The position numbers were made by a program, and so were the translations under genes. 64,000 nucleotides of DNA from Streptomyces albus subsp. albus. Its GTDB lineage: Bacteria > Actinomycetota > Actinomycetes > Streptomycetales > Streptomycetaceae. The stretch is from positions 1 through 64,000 of the forward strand of contig NZ_JODR01000007.1 of assembly GCF_000725885.1 (NCBI RefSeq). Reading direction: 5' to 3'. This document shows, piece after piece, positions 7,433 through 15,115 of the stretch. The notes beneath the pieces were generated by a model, which ran no database searches, had not been told where the DNA came from, and saw nothing but the letters and a program-made list of their open reading frames with translations. Within the stretch, counting starts at the first letter, position 1. Each line of letters begins with the position of its first letter.

Positions 7433-8296
7433 TCACCCCGCCAGACCGGTCCTGGCACCCGCCGGGTCGGGCCCGCGCCAGGCGGCCAGTGCGTCCTCGC
7501 CCCGGAGAATGGCCTGGTGCAGGCGGTCGATCCGGGGCGAGGGCTCCAGGCCCAGCTCCTCGACCAGGGTGCCGCGCAGCCGCCGGTAGGCGATCAGCGC
7601 GTCCGAGGAGCGGCCGTCCTGGTGGTAGGCGACCATCAGCAGGGCGTGCAGATTCTCGTGGAGCGGGTGGCGTCCGCGCAGCGCGCACAGTTCGGCCAGC
7701 ACCTCGCGGTGGCGGCCCAGCCGCAGATCGGCGTGGATGCGCCGCTCCAGCGCGCCCAGCCTGCTCTCCTCCAGCCGGGTCACCTCGATGGACAGGTGGT
7801 TGCCGTGCGGCACGTCGGCGAGGGCGGGTCCGCGCCACAGGGCGAGTGCTTCCGCCAGGAGCCGCGCGGCCGTGTGCATGTCGTCCCCCTCGAAGGCGGC
7901 ATGCCCCAGCCGGGTCAGCCGCTCGAACTCCAGCGCGTCCACGGCGGAGTCGGCGAGCTGCAACTGGTAGCCGCCGTGCCGGGTGGCCAGGATCTCCTTG
8001 TCGGTGGGCTGCGGCGGGCCGGGCGGAACGGCGGGACGGGCCGGGACGAGCTGTCCGGAGCCGTCCAGGGCGGCCCGCAGCCTGCGGCGCAGTTGCAGGA
8101 TGTAGGTCTGGAGGGTGGTGGGGGCGCTGCGCGGCGGGCCGGCTCCCCAGACCTCCTCCATGAGGTCGGCGACCGGGACGATGTGCCGGCTGTGGAGGGC
8201 GAGCAGGGCCAGGATCTGCCGCGGCTTGGCCGCGCTCGGCACGATCGGGACGCCCGCCCGCTCGGCGTGCAGAGTTCCCAGCAACTTGATGTGCAT
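7433..8296 (-). CDS. SARP-family transcriptional activator (second of two)
   Basis: A 287-residue SARP regulator with the winged-helix domain at 1-95 (MHIKLLGTLHAERAGVPIV, PRQILALLALHSRHIVPVADLMEEVWG, TLQTYILQLRRRLR) and a BTAD domain from about 130 to 270. Compared with the first SARP it has an extra Pro-rich linker between the two halves (SGQLVPARPAVPPGPPQPTD). ATG 8296 is preceded by GGGAGAGG; a longer frame extends upstream but lacks homology. It is divergent from the RiPP precursor gene at 8594, so a shared promoter region of about 300 bases separates them, and it could control both directions. Confidence 0.93.
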   Translation of the reverse strand: MHIKLLGTLHAERAGVPIVPSAAKPRQILALLALHSRHIVPVADLMEEVWGAGPPRSAPTTLQTYILQLRRRLRAALDGSGQLVPARPAVPPGPPQPTDKEILATRHGGYQLQLADSAVDALEFERLTRLGHAAFEGDDMHTAARLLAEALALWRGPALADVPHGNHLSIEVTRLEESRLGALERRIHADLRLGRHREVLAELCALRGRHPLHENLHALLMVAYHQDGRSSDALIAYRRLRGTLVEELGLEPSPRIDRLHQAILRGEDALAAWRGPDPAGARTGLAG

Positions 8297-8593
8297 CAAA
8301 CCCTCTCCCGTGGCGGTTCGCGATGCGTAAGGAACGAAAAGGAGGATCGCACCCGCGGGACGTGAGGAAACAGTGAGCAACTCACAATCTTCGCGCGGAG
8401 ATCGGGCCGCCACAGTCATGAATTCTTCACACACAGGGTCGTGACGCCCCCACTGGCCAGGCCCGGCCGCCCCGCCCACACTGCTGTCCTGCGCACACGG
8501 CTCTCCGTTCAGGCCGCTCCCCACACCACATGTCGCCCCAGGTCTCCTGCGGGGACCCGGGGGCACCTCTTTCTGAGACGGGAGAACGTCACG
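8297..8593. promoter_or_regulatory. bidirectional promoter region between SARP and RiPP precursor
   Basis: A 297-base non-coding stretch between divergent genes. It contains GTGAGGA at 8362 and GTGAGCA at 8373, direct repeats spaced by 11 bases as is usual for SARP sites, followed by CTCAC at 8381-8385, which makes a short inverted repeat with the second copy. The stretch 8400-8440 is locally AT-richer. No clear -35/-10 pair could be assigned. Confidence 0.45.
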
Positions 8594-8968
8594 ATGACAG
8601 GTCAGGCGCTCACCGGAGTGACCCTCACCGCCGCGCACCGGGCGAAGGACACCGTCGAACAGGACTGGCGGTTCGCCGAACTGTCCGCCCAGTGCTTCCT
8701 GGACCCGGCCCTGGCGGCACGGTACACCGCCGAACCCAGACGGGTGCTGGCCGAGTTCGGCATCCCCACCGACGCGGACACCCGTATTCCGGCGCTGCCC
8801 ACCGGCTGCGGCGCCGAGGTGACGATCACCAGCCTGGACCCCCGCGAGACGGTCGGCCGCACCACCGACTGCTCCAGCTGGACCTACGCACCGCCGAACG
8901 AGCCCGCGATCCCCCTCGTTCCCGCCGCCCCGGCCGTGCGGGCCACCCCCTCCCTGCCGTCCATGTGA
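8594..8968 (+). CDS. RiPP precursor with nitrile-hydratase-leader-like N-terminus
   Basis: A 124-residue peptide that looks like an NHLP-type precursor. Residues about 14-70 resemble the nitrile hydratase alpha-subunit leader (AHRAKDTVEQDWRFAELSAQ, then PRRVLAEFGIPTDADTRIPA). The C-terminal part, 71-124, is a candidate core with Cys72 in TGCGAEVTITS, Cys93 in TTDCSSWTYAPPN and a Pro/Ala-rich end. ATG 8594 is preceded by GGGAGAA. It is followed after 26 bases by a leader-binding/YcaO protein, the enzyme pair that makes thiazolines or oxazolines from Cys/Ser/Thr. Where the leader ends is not visible: no double-Gly site is present. Identification rests on leader resemblance plus YcaO context. 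Confidence 0.75.
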   Translation: MTGQALTGVTLTAAHRAKDTVEQDWRFAELSAQCFLDPALAARYTAEPRRVLAEFGIPTDADTRIPALPTGCGAEVTITSLDPRETVGRTTDCSSWTYAPPNEPAIPLVPAAPAVRATPSLPSM

Positions 8969-8994
8969 GACCGAGGGAACGGGGGGGAGCACAC

Positions 8995-11310
8995 ATGGAC
9001 AGCGCACTGCCCAGACTGGGCTTCCGCAAGCACCTGCGGCCCGCCGTCGTACCGGGCGACGCCACCTATCTGATCTCCGAACACGGGGTGACGGCCCTGG
9101 AGGGCGCCGCCATCGCCGCGCTCGCGCCGCTGCTGGACGGCAGCCGCGACCTGCCGGCCCTGGCCCGGGAGATGCACGGCGTCCTGTCGCCCGGCCAGCT
9201 CGGCCGGCTGCTCGGCCAGCTCACGCAGGCCGATCTGGTCGCCGGATTCACCCCCGGCACGGCGGACGCCGGCCGCACCGGGGAGCAGGACGACGAGGAC
9301 GACGCCACCTCGGCGTTCTGGGAGTCGGCCGGTCTCGACGGGCCCCGGGCCGACGCCCGGCTGTCCGCCGGACGGGTACGGCTGCTGTCGGCCGGCGCGC
9401 CGGAGGCCGGCCACGCCGCGCGGGACGCCTTCCGCGCCGCCGGCATCGCACTGGCCGGGCCCGACCACGAGGACCACACCCTCACCGTGGTGCTGTGCGA
9501 GGACTACCTGGCCCCGCCGCTGGCCGACATCGACGCGGCGCAGCGGCGCACCGGCCGGCCCTGGCTGCTGGCCAAGCCGTACGGCACCCAGCCGTGGATC
9601 GGGCCGGTCTTCCAACCCGGCGAGGGCGCCTGCTGGCACTGTCTGGCCCACCGGCTCGGCCACCACCGCAGCACCCACAGCTATGTCGGCTCCGCGCTGG
9701 GGCTGGCCGCGCCCCTCACCCCGCCGCGCGCCCACATTCCCGCCAGCCGGGCCTGCGCCCTGCATCTGCTGGCCCTCCAGGTGGCGGCGTGGCTGGGCGG
9801 GTTCCGGGACGCGGGCCAGTCGGCGGTGTGGACCCTCGACAGCCTGCGCGGCCGGGGCCGCCACCACCCGGTGCACCAGCGGCCCCAGTGCCCGGCCTGC
9901 GGCGACCCGACGCTGGTGGCGGCACGGGCCGGGCAGCCGGTGGTGCCCGTCTCCCGGCCGAAGGTCACCGCCGGCGGCGGTCACCGCGCGCTGCACGCAC
10001 GGCAGATGCTGGAACGGTACGAGCACCTGGTCGGCGAGGTCACCGGGGTGGTGCGGCTGCTGGCCCGCGACCCGCGCTGCCCGGCCGGCCTCAACGCCTA
10101 TGTGTCCGGCTCCAATCCGGCCCTCCTCGGCAACGGGGTGCGCTCCTTGCGTTCGGCGCTGCGCAGCCACAGCGCGGGCAAGGGCGTCACCGAACTGGAT
10201 GCCAAGGTGGGGGCGCTGTGCGAGGCGCTGGAGCGGTACTCGGGGACCTTCCACGGCGACGAGGCCCGCGTCCGGGGCCGGTTCTCCGAGCTGGGCGGGG
10301 ACGCCGTCCACCCCAACAGCTGCCAGCTGTACGACGCGCGGCAGTTCGCGGGACGGCGGGAGTGGAACGCACGGCACTCTTCGTTCCAGTTCGTGTGCGA
10401 CCCGTTCGACACCGAGGCGGTGCTGGACTGGACGCCGGTGTGGTCGCTGACCGAGCGGCGGCACCGGCTGCTGCCCACCTCGCTGCTCTACTTCGCCGCC
10501 CCGCAACCGCCCGGACCGGTGTTCGCGCGCGCCGACTCCAACGGCAACGCGGCCGGCAGCAGCCTGGAGGACGCCATCCTGCAGGGCTTCTGGGAGTTGG
10601 TGGAGCGGGACGCGGTGGCCCTGTGGTGGTACAACCGCACCCGGCAGCCGCAGGTGGACCCGGAGTCGTTCGGCGAGGAGTGGATCGCCCGGATGCGTGC
10701 CTCCTACGCGCGGCTGGGCCGCTCCTTCTGGGTGCTGGACCTCACCTCCGACCTGGGCGTCCCGGTGATGTGCGCCGTCTCCCGCAGGGAACCGGCGGCC
10801 CGCACCGGCGGCGCGGACGGGTCCGGGCGGCGGGAGGACATCGTCTTCGGCTTCGGCTGCCATCCGGACCCGGCACTGGCGCTGCGCCGGGCGCTGACGG
10901 AGATGACCCAGATGCTGCCGGCCGCGGTCGACACCGCCCTCAGCTTCGAGGACCCCGTCTTCCGCGACTGGTGCACCCACCACACCCTCGCCGACCAGCC
11001 GCACCTGGCGCCGGACCCGGCCGCCGCGGTGCTCGGCCCGGCGGACTACCCGTACGAGCCGCGCGCCGATCTGCTCGACGACATCGAGGACGCGGTCGCC
11101 CTCGTGCGCCGGCACGGCATGGAGGTCCTGGTGCTCGACCAGACCAGACCCGACCTGGGCATACCGGTGGTGAAGGTGATCGTGCCCGGACTGCGGCACT
11201 TCTGGGCGCGGTTCGCACCGGGCCGGCTCTACGACGTACCGGTGCGGCTGGGCAGACGCACCACGCCGCTGCCGTACGGGGAACTGAACCCGATCCCCGT
11301 CTTCGTCTAG
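8995..11310 (+). CDS. fused leader-binding E1-like / YcaO cyclodehydratase
   Basis: A 771-residue fusion. Residues 1 to about 330 resemble the 'TOMM precursor leader-peptide-binding' (ThiF/E1-like) proteins, including a zinc tetrad formed by CWHC near residue 213 and CPAC near 300. Residues about 350-771 are a YcaO domain: GKGVTELDAKVGALCEALERYSG and NAAGSSLEDAILQGFWELVERDA carry the acidic ATP/Mg ligands, and the end LNPIPVFV is the Pro-rich C-terminus needed by azoline-forming YcaOs. Such fusions phosphorylate backbone amides to cyclise Cys, Ser or Thr. ATG 8995 follows GGGGGGGAG. It lies directly behind the precursor gene. No flavin dehydrogenase gene is adjacent, so products may stay azolines, or oxidation is supplied elsewhere. 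Confidence 0.9.
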   Translation: MDSALPRLGFRKHLRPAVVPGDATYLISEHGVTALEGAAIAALAPLLDGSRDLPALAREMHGVLSPGQLGRLLGQLTQADLVAGFTPGTADAGRTGEQDDEDDATSAFWESAGLDGPRADARLSAGRVRLLSAGAPEAGHAARDAFRAAGIALAGPDHEDHTLTVVLCEDYLAPPLADIDAAQRRTGRPWLLAKPYGTQPWIGPVFQPGEGACWHCLAHRLGHHRSTHSYVGSALGLAAPLTPPRAHIPASRACALHLLALQVAAWLGGFRDAGQSAVWTLDSLRGRGRHHPVHQRPQCPACGDPTLVAARAGQPVVPVSRPKVTAGGGHRALHARQMLERYEHLVGEVTGVVRLLARDPRCPAGLNAYVSGSNPALLGNGVRSLRSALRSHSAGKGVTELDAKVGALCEALERYSGTFHGDEARVRGRFSELGGDAVHPNSCQLYDARQFAGRREWNARHSSFQFVCDPFDTEAVLDWTPVWSLTERRHRLLPTSLLYFAAPQPPGPVFARADSNGNAAGSSLEDAILQGFWELVERDAVALWWYNRTRQPQVDPESFGEEWIARMRASYARLGRSFWVLDLTSDLGVPVMCAVSRREPAARTGGADGSGRREDIVFGFGCHPDPALALRRALTEMTQMLPAAVDTALSFEDPVFRDWCTHHTLADQPHLAPDPAAAVLGPADYPYEPRADLLDDIEDAVALVRRHGMEVLVLDQTRPDLGIPVVKVIVPGLRHFWARFAPGRLYDVPVRLGRRTTPLPYGELNPIPVFV

Positions 11311-11379
11311 CCGATGGTCGCACCCGGTCCCCTCGCCTATGCTGTGCACACCTTCGGCGGGGCGAGGGGGAGGCGGGGA

Positions 11380-12600
11380 GTGGACACTGGGGGACAGTTA
11401 CCGTCTTCGGGGGGACGACGGCGGCAGCCACCCGGGCCCCCTGTGCGCGGAGTCGACGCCGCGATGGCCCCGCGGATCGTCCTGACCGTCTTCGTCGTGG
11501 CCCTCGTCGGCATCATGGGCGCGGCCGTCCTGCACCTGCTGACCGTCGGCGACAGCCTGGCCCAGGTGCTCGTCGGCGGCACGGCCATCGCGGTCATGTT
11601 CTGCGCCCAGGTGGCCCGCTCCACCCAGCGCGGCATGCGGCTGGGCCGCACCTTCCAGTTCTGCGTGCTGGGCGTGCAGACCGTGTGCACCTTCGTGCCG
11701 ATGCTGCTGCTGGGCACCGCCTGGATCGGCCTGCCCGGACTGCTGGCGGGCTCGCTGCTGCTCGTCCTGCGGCCCCCCTGGTCGTGGCTGGGCGTGGCCG
11801 GGTGCGTGGCCAGCGTCGTGGTGGTGACCTCCGTCTCCGGCTGGGCGCCGCTGCGCGTCGCCTACAACGGGGTCTCCGCGCTGACGACCTGCGCCGTGGT
11901 CTACGGGCTCACCAAACTCTCCGAGATCGTTCACCAACTCCAGGCGGCGCAGCAGGAGATCGCGCGGCTGGCCGTCGAGCAGGAGCGGTCGCGCTTCGCC
12001 CGTGACCTGCACGACCTGCTGGGCTACAGCCTCTCGGCGATCACACTGCGCAGCGAGCTGGCGCACCGGCTGGTGGACGGCGACCCGGCCCGCGCCAAGG
12101 ACGAGGTCACGCGGGTGCTGGAGGTCTCCCGCCAGGCGCTGTCCGACGTGCGGGCCGTGGCACGCAGCTACCGCAACATCTCGCTGCCCGCCGAGATCTC
12201 CTCCGCCGTCTCGGTGTTCGAGGCGGCGGGGATCGAGGCGGAGGTCGACACGACCCTGGAGGGCATCCCCGAGCCGGTGGGCACGGTGCTGGCCACCGTG
12301 CTGCGCGAGGGCGTCACCAACATCCTGCGCCACAGCAAGGTGCGGCACTGCCAGATCACGGTCTACGGCGGCAGCCGGTCGGCGGTGCTGCGGCTGCTCA
12401 ACGACGGGGTGCAGCCGCGGCCCGACCCGCACGACCCGACCACGCCCCCGGCGGAAGCGGACGGCGGCAGCGGGATCAGCAATCTGGCGGCCCGGGTCGC
12501 GGCGATCGGCGGCACCCTGCGGGCCGGGGTGCGGGAGGACGGCTGCTTCCATCTGGAGGCGCTGGTGCCGCTGGAGCGGCAGGCCGGACCGCGGCGGTGA
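11380..12600 (+). CDS. NarL-type sensor histidine kinase
   Basis: A 406-residue membrane histidine kinase of the DesK/NarL class. After a short Pro/Arg-rich N-terminus, several hydrophobic segments span about residues 30-165 (for example VLTVFVVALVGIMGAAVLHL and WLGVAGCVASVVVVTSV). A coiled segment leads to the HisKA_3 dimerisation helix with phospho-acceptor His in RFARDLHDLLGYSLSAITL, and an ATPase domain with the N box LREGVTNILRHSKV and G box GGSGISNLAARV. GTG 11380 follows a purine-rich GGCGGGGA; ATG 11464 is an alternative. Its likely partner, the response regulator at 12622-13227, lies tail to tail on the other strand, an uncommon arrangement. Confidence 0.88.
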   Translation: MDTGGQLPSSGGRRRQPPGPPVRGVDAAMAPRIVLTVFVVALVGIMGAAVLHLLTVGDSLAQVLVGGTAIAVMFCAQVARSTQRGMRLGRTFQFCVLGVQTVCTFVPMLLLGTAWIGLPGLLAGSLLLVLRPPWSWLGVAGCVASVVVVTSVSGWAPLRVAYNGVSALTTCAVVYGLTKLSEIVHQLQAAQQEIARLAVEQERSRFARDLHDLLGYSLSAITLRSELAHRLVDGDPARAKDEVTRVLEVSRQALSDVRAVARSYRNISLPAEISSAVSVFEAAGIEAEVDTTLEGIPEPVGTVLATVLREGVTNILRHSKVRHCQITVYGGSRSAVLRLLNDGVQPRPDPHDPTTPPAEADGGSGISNLAARVAAIGGTLRAGVREDGCFHLEALVPLERQAGPRR

Positions 12601-12621
12601 CCGGGCGCGGGCCGGGCCGTC

Positions 12622-13227
12622 TCACAGCCAGCCCTGCTCCCGCGCGATGCGGAGGGCGTCCACCCGGTTGCGGGCGCCCAGTTTGATGACCACGGCCGTC
12701 AGGTAGTTGCGCACGGTGCCCACCGAGAGGAAGAGCCGGCCGGCGATGTCGGTGGCCTCGGCGCCCTCGGCGGCCAGCCGCAGCACCTCCGTCTCGCGTG
12801 CCGTGAGCGGGTTCGCCCGCGCCGACCAGGCGTCCAGGGCCAGTTCGGGGTCGATGACGCGTTCCCCGGCGCTGATGCGGCGGATGGCGTCGGCCAGCCT
12901 GCTGGGCGGGGCGTCCTTGAGCAGGAAGCCGGATACGTGGGCCTCCAGCGCGCGGCGCAGATTGCCGGGCTGGCCCAGGCTGGTGAGGATCAGGGTGCGG
13001 CAGGCGGGCAGCTTCTGGTGCACCTCGGCCGCCGCGGTCAGCCCGTCGACGCCGGGCAGGTCGATGTCGATGACGGCGACGTCGGGGCGGTGGGCGAGGA
13101 CGGTGGGCAGGATGTCGGTGCCCGAGTCGATCTCCGCCACGATCCGGATGTCCGGCTCGATGTCGAGCAGCGCTACCAGAGCCCCCCGGACCATGTGCAT
13201 GTCCTCGGCGAGCACCACTGAGATCAT
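12622..13227 (-). CDS. NarL/DesR-type response regulator
   Basis: A 201-residue two-domain response regulator. The receiver domain (1-120) has acidic residues in VVLAEDMHMVRGAL, the phosphorylation Asp in VAVIDIDLPGVDG, Thr/Ser in LILTSLGQ and the conserved Lys in GFLLKDAPP. A LuxR-type helix-turn-helix fills 137-201 (LTARETEVLRLAAEGAEATD, SVGTVRNYLTAVVIKLGARN). ATG 13227 is preceded by GGGGGAG. The gene is convergent with the sensor kinase, 21 bases apart, and divergent from the P450 gene. A perfect palindrome between it and the P450 gene is an obvious candidate binding site, either for this regulator itself or another. Confidence 0.92.
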   Translation of the reverse strand: MISVVLAEDMHMVRGALVALLDIEPDIRIVAEIDSGTDILPTVLAHRPDVAVIDIDLPGVDGLTAAAEVHQKLPACRTLILTSLGQPGNLRRALEAHVSGFLLKDAPPSRLADAIRRISAGERVIDPELALDAWSARANPLTARETEVLRLAAEGAEATDIAGRLFLSVGTVRNYLTAVVIKLGARNRVDALRIAREQGWL

Positions 13228-13286
13228 CGTCGAGCTCCCCCGCGGACTCGGCCGTTGTGCTGGACAGGAGTGACGCGCGTCAAAAA

Positions 13287-13308
13287 GGTAGTACGAAATC
13301 GTACTACC
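13287..13308. promoter_or_regulatory. perfect 22-bp palindromic operator candidate
   Basis: Arms GGTAGTACGA (13287-13296) and TCGTACTACC (13299-13308) are exact reverse complements around AA. The site lies 60 bases upstream of the response regulator start (minus strand) and 100 bases upstream of the P450 start (plus strand), in an AT-richer island. Position and symmetry suggest binding of a dimeric regulator that governs both genes. Confidence 0.75.
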
Positions 13309-13407
13309 GAACGTGAGGATACCTCCGCCCGTCCGTCCCCACAGCGACTCGACCACGAATCAAGGCTCTGGCACAACAGTGCGTGCATGTCTGGAGAGTT
13401 GTCCGCC

Positions 13408-14637
13408 ATGCCCCCGCCTGCCCGGCGTGCGCACCGCTATCCGCCGCCCCGCCCCAACGCCGTCGACGTGCCCCAGGAGTACGCACGGCTGCGCGCCGAG
13501 GAACCTCTCGCCCCCGTCGTGCTGCCCAGCGGCGATGCGGGATACCTCGTCAGCCGCTACGAGGACGTACGGGCCGTCCTGTCCGACCCCCGCTGCTCCC
13601 GGGCGGCGACGGTACGGCCCGAGGCGCCGAAACTGACCGCCGTGCCCTTCGACGCCGGCGGCCTGTTCACCATGGACCCGCCCGAACACACCCGGCTGCG
13701 GGCCCTGGTCTCCCGCGCCTTCACCCCGCGCCGCGTCGCACGGATGCGGCCCCGGCTGGTGCAGCTGGCCGGCTCGCTCGCGGACTCCCTGGCCGACGCC
13801 GGACCGCCCGCCGACCTCAACGCCGCCTTCGCCTTCCCGTTCCCCGTCGCCGTCATCTGCGAACTGCTCGGCGTCCCCTACGCCGACCGGGAACGCTTCC
13901 GCACCTGGTCCGACGCCGTCCTCTCGCTCACCGCGCACACCCCGCAGGAGATGCTGCGGCACAAGGAGGCGCTGCTGGCCTACCTGGCGCGGCTGGTCGC
14001 CGCCAAACGGCGGGAGCCCGGCGAGGACCTGCTGAGCGCCCTGGTCACCGTACGGGACGAGGACGGCGGGCTGACCGAACAGGAACTCCTCACCCTCGCC
14101 ATGACGTTGCTGATCGCCGGCCACGAGACGACGGCCGGTGTCCTCGGCACCTCCGTCTTCACCCTGCTGCGGCACCCCGGCGGGATGGCGCGGGTGCCCG
14201 ACGACGAGGAGGAACTGTCCGCGCTCGTCGAGGAGCTGCTGCGGATCAACCCCCTCGGGGACGGCGGCCCGCTGCGCGTCACCACCCGGCCCGTCGAGGT
14301 GGCCGGCCACACCCTGCCGGCCAACAGCGCCGTGATCGCCTCCGTCTGTTCGGCCAACCGGGACGGCAGCCGGTTCCCCGAGCCCGACCGCTTCGACCCC
14401 GGCCGCTTCGACCCCGCCCGCGCCCGCACCGGCACGGCAGCCGGGCACCTGGCGTTCGGCCACGGCCCCCACTACTGCCTGGGCGCACCGCTGGCCCGTG
14501 CCGAACTCGCCGTCGCCCTGCGGACGCTGGCCGACCGCTTCCCCACCCTGCGGCTGGCCGTCCCCGTCGAGGACGTCACCATGCACACCGGTCTGCTGGT
14601 CAACCGGCTCACCCGGCTGCCGGTCACCTGGGACTGA
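13408..14637 (+). CDS. cytochrome P450
   Basis: A 409-residue bacterial class I cytochrome P450. The I-helix oxygen-activation motif AGHETT is near residue 238, the K-helix ELLRI (E-x-x-R) near 280 and the heme-binding loop FGHGPHYCLGAPLAR with the thiolate Cys near 356. Size and motifs fit CYP105/107-like hydroxylases of natural-product clusters. ATG 13408 is chosen because GGAGAG lies nine bases upstream; an in-frame ATG at 13387 has no ribosome site. The gene is divergent from a response regulator and convergent with the tetronate operon, so a tailoring oxidation of the tetronate acyl chain or of the RiPP is possible. It needs ferredoxin partners not seen in this window. Confidence 0.92.
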   Translation: MPPPARRAHRYPPPRPNAVDVPQEYARLRAEEPLAPVVLPSGDAGYLVSRYEDVRAVLSDPRCSRAATVRPEAPKLTAVPFDAGGLFTMDPPEHTRLRALVSRAFTPRRVARMRPRLVQLAGSLADSLADAGPPADLNAAFAFPFPVAVICELLGVPYADRERFRTWSDAVLSLTAHTPQEMLRHKEALLAYLARLVAAKRREPGEDLLSALVTVRDEDGGLTEQELLTLAMTLLIAGHETTAGVLGTSVFTLLRHPGGMARVPDDEEELSALVEELLRINPLGDGGPLRVTTRPVEVAGHTLPANSAVIASVCSANRDGSRFPEPDRFDPGRFDPARARTGTAAGHLAFGHGPHYCLGAPLARAELAVALRTLADRFPTLRLAVPVEDVTMHTGLLVNRLTRLPVTWD

Positions 14638-14640
14638 CAC

Positions 14641-14693
14641 CGCCCGGCGGGCGCGGCACACCGGGCACCGCCCGCCGGCCGGCCCGCCGGGCG
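14641..14693. terminator. terminator-like hairpin between convergent P450 and tetronate operon
   Basis: CGCCCGGCGGGC (14641-14652) and GCCCGCCGGGCG (14682-14693) are perfect 12-base complements separated by 29 bases that contain further GC-rich pairing. The element begins three bases after the P450 stop, so it can terminate the P450 transcript and, from the other side, the long minus-strand operon. Confidence 0.6.
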
Positions 14694-14737
14694 CCGGGGA
14701 AGCCGCGGCGGACGGCCGTGCCGCGCACCGGGACGGG

Positions 14738-15115
14738 TCACAGCCTGGAGCCGTCCGCGGCCCGCGGCCCGTAACCCCAGGCCCGGTCCACCGCGATGTG
14801 CGCCAGCCATCCGCAGGCGGCCACCGCGGGCCGGCGGCTGCGCACCGCGCGGGCGGCCCCCAGGAGCACCAGCGGCACGCCCGGCGAATGCAGCACGTTG
14901 TAGGGGCGTACCGCGTAGCGCGGCAGCGGGTCGAACGTGGGCGCGGACGCGGCACCGTACAGCAGGGCCACGTCCGGCAGCACCGCGCAGGTCCACAGCA
15001 GCCGGTCGCGCGGGCCGCCCAGCCGGACGCCCGCGTACAGGGCGGCCAGGCCCGCTGTCGCGCTCAGCGTTCTGCCCCACGGGGTGCGGTAGGTCCACGC
15101 CGTGCGGCGTCTCAT
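14738..15115 (-). CDS. DUF4260-like small membrane protein
   Basis: A 125-residue hydrophobic protein with three to four membrane segments and the pattern LPDVALLYG, YNVLHSPGVPLVLLG and CGWLAHIAVDRAWGYG, which I recognise as DUF4260-like. The family has no known biochemical role. ATG 15115 overlaps the hydrolase stop (ATGA), making this the last gene of the minus-strand tetronate operon; co-translation suggests it serves the pathway, perhaps in product handling at the membrane, but that is a guess. Confidence 0.7.
   Translation of the reverse strand: MRRRTAWTYRTPWGRTLSATAGLAALYAGVRLGGPRDRLLWTCAVLPDVALLYGAASAPTFDPLPRYAVRPYNVLHSPGVPLVLLGAARAVRSRRPAVAACGWLAHIAVDRAWGYGPRAADGSRL

Noticed and set aside
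12622..13356. Response regulator with 43 extra N-terminal residues
   Set aside because: The extension would run through the palindrome and has no homology; ATG 13227 with GGGGGAG starts the receiver domain correctly.
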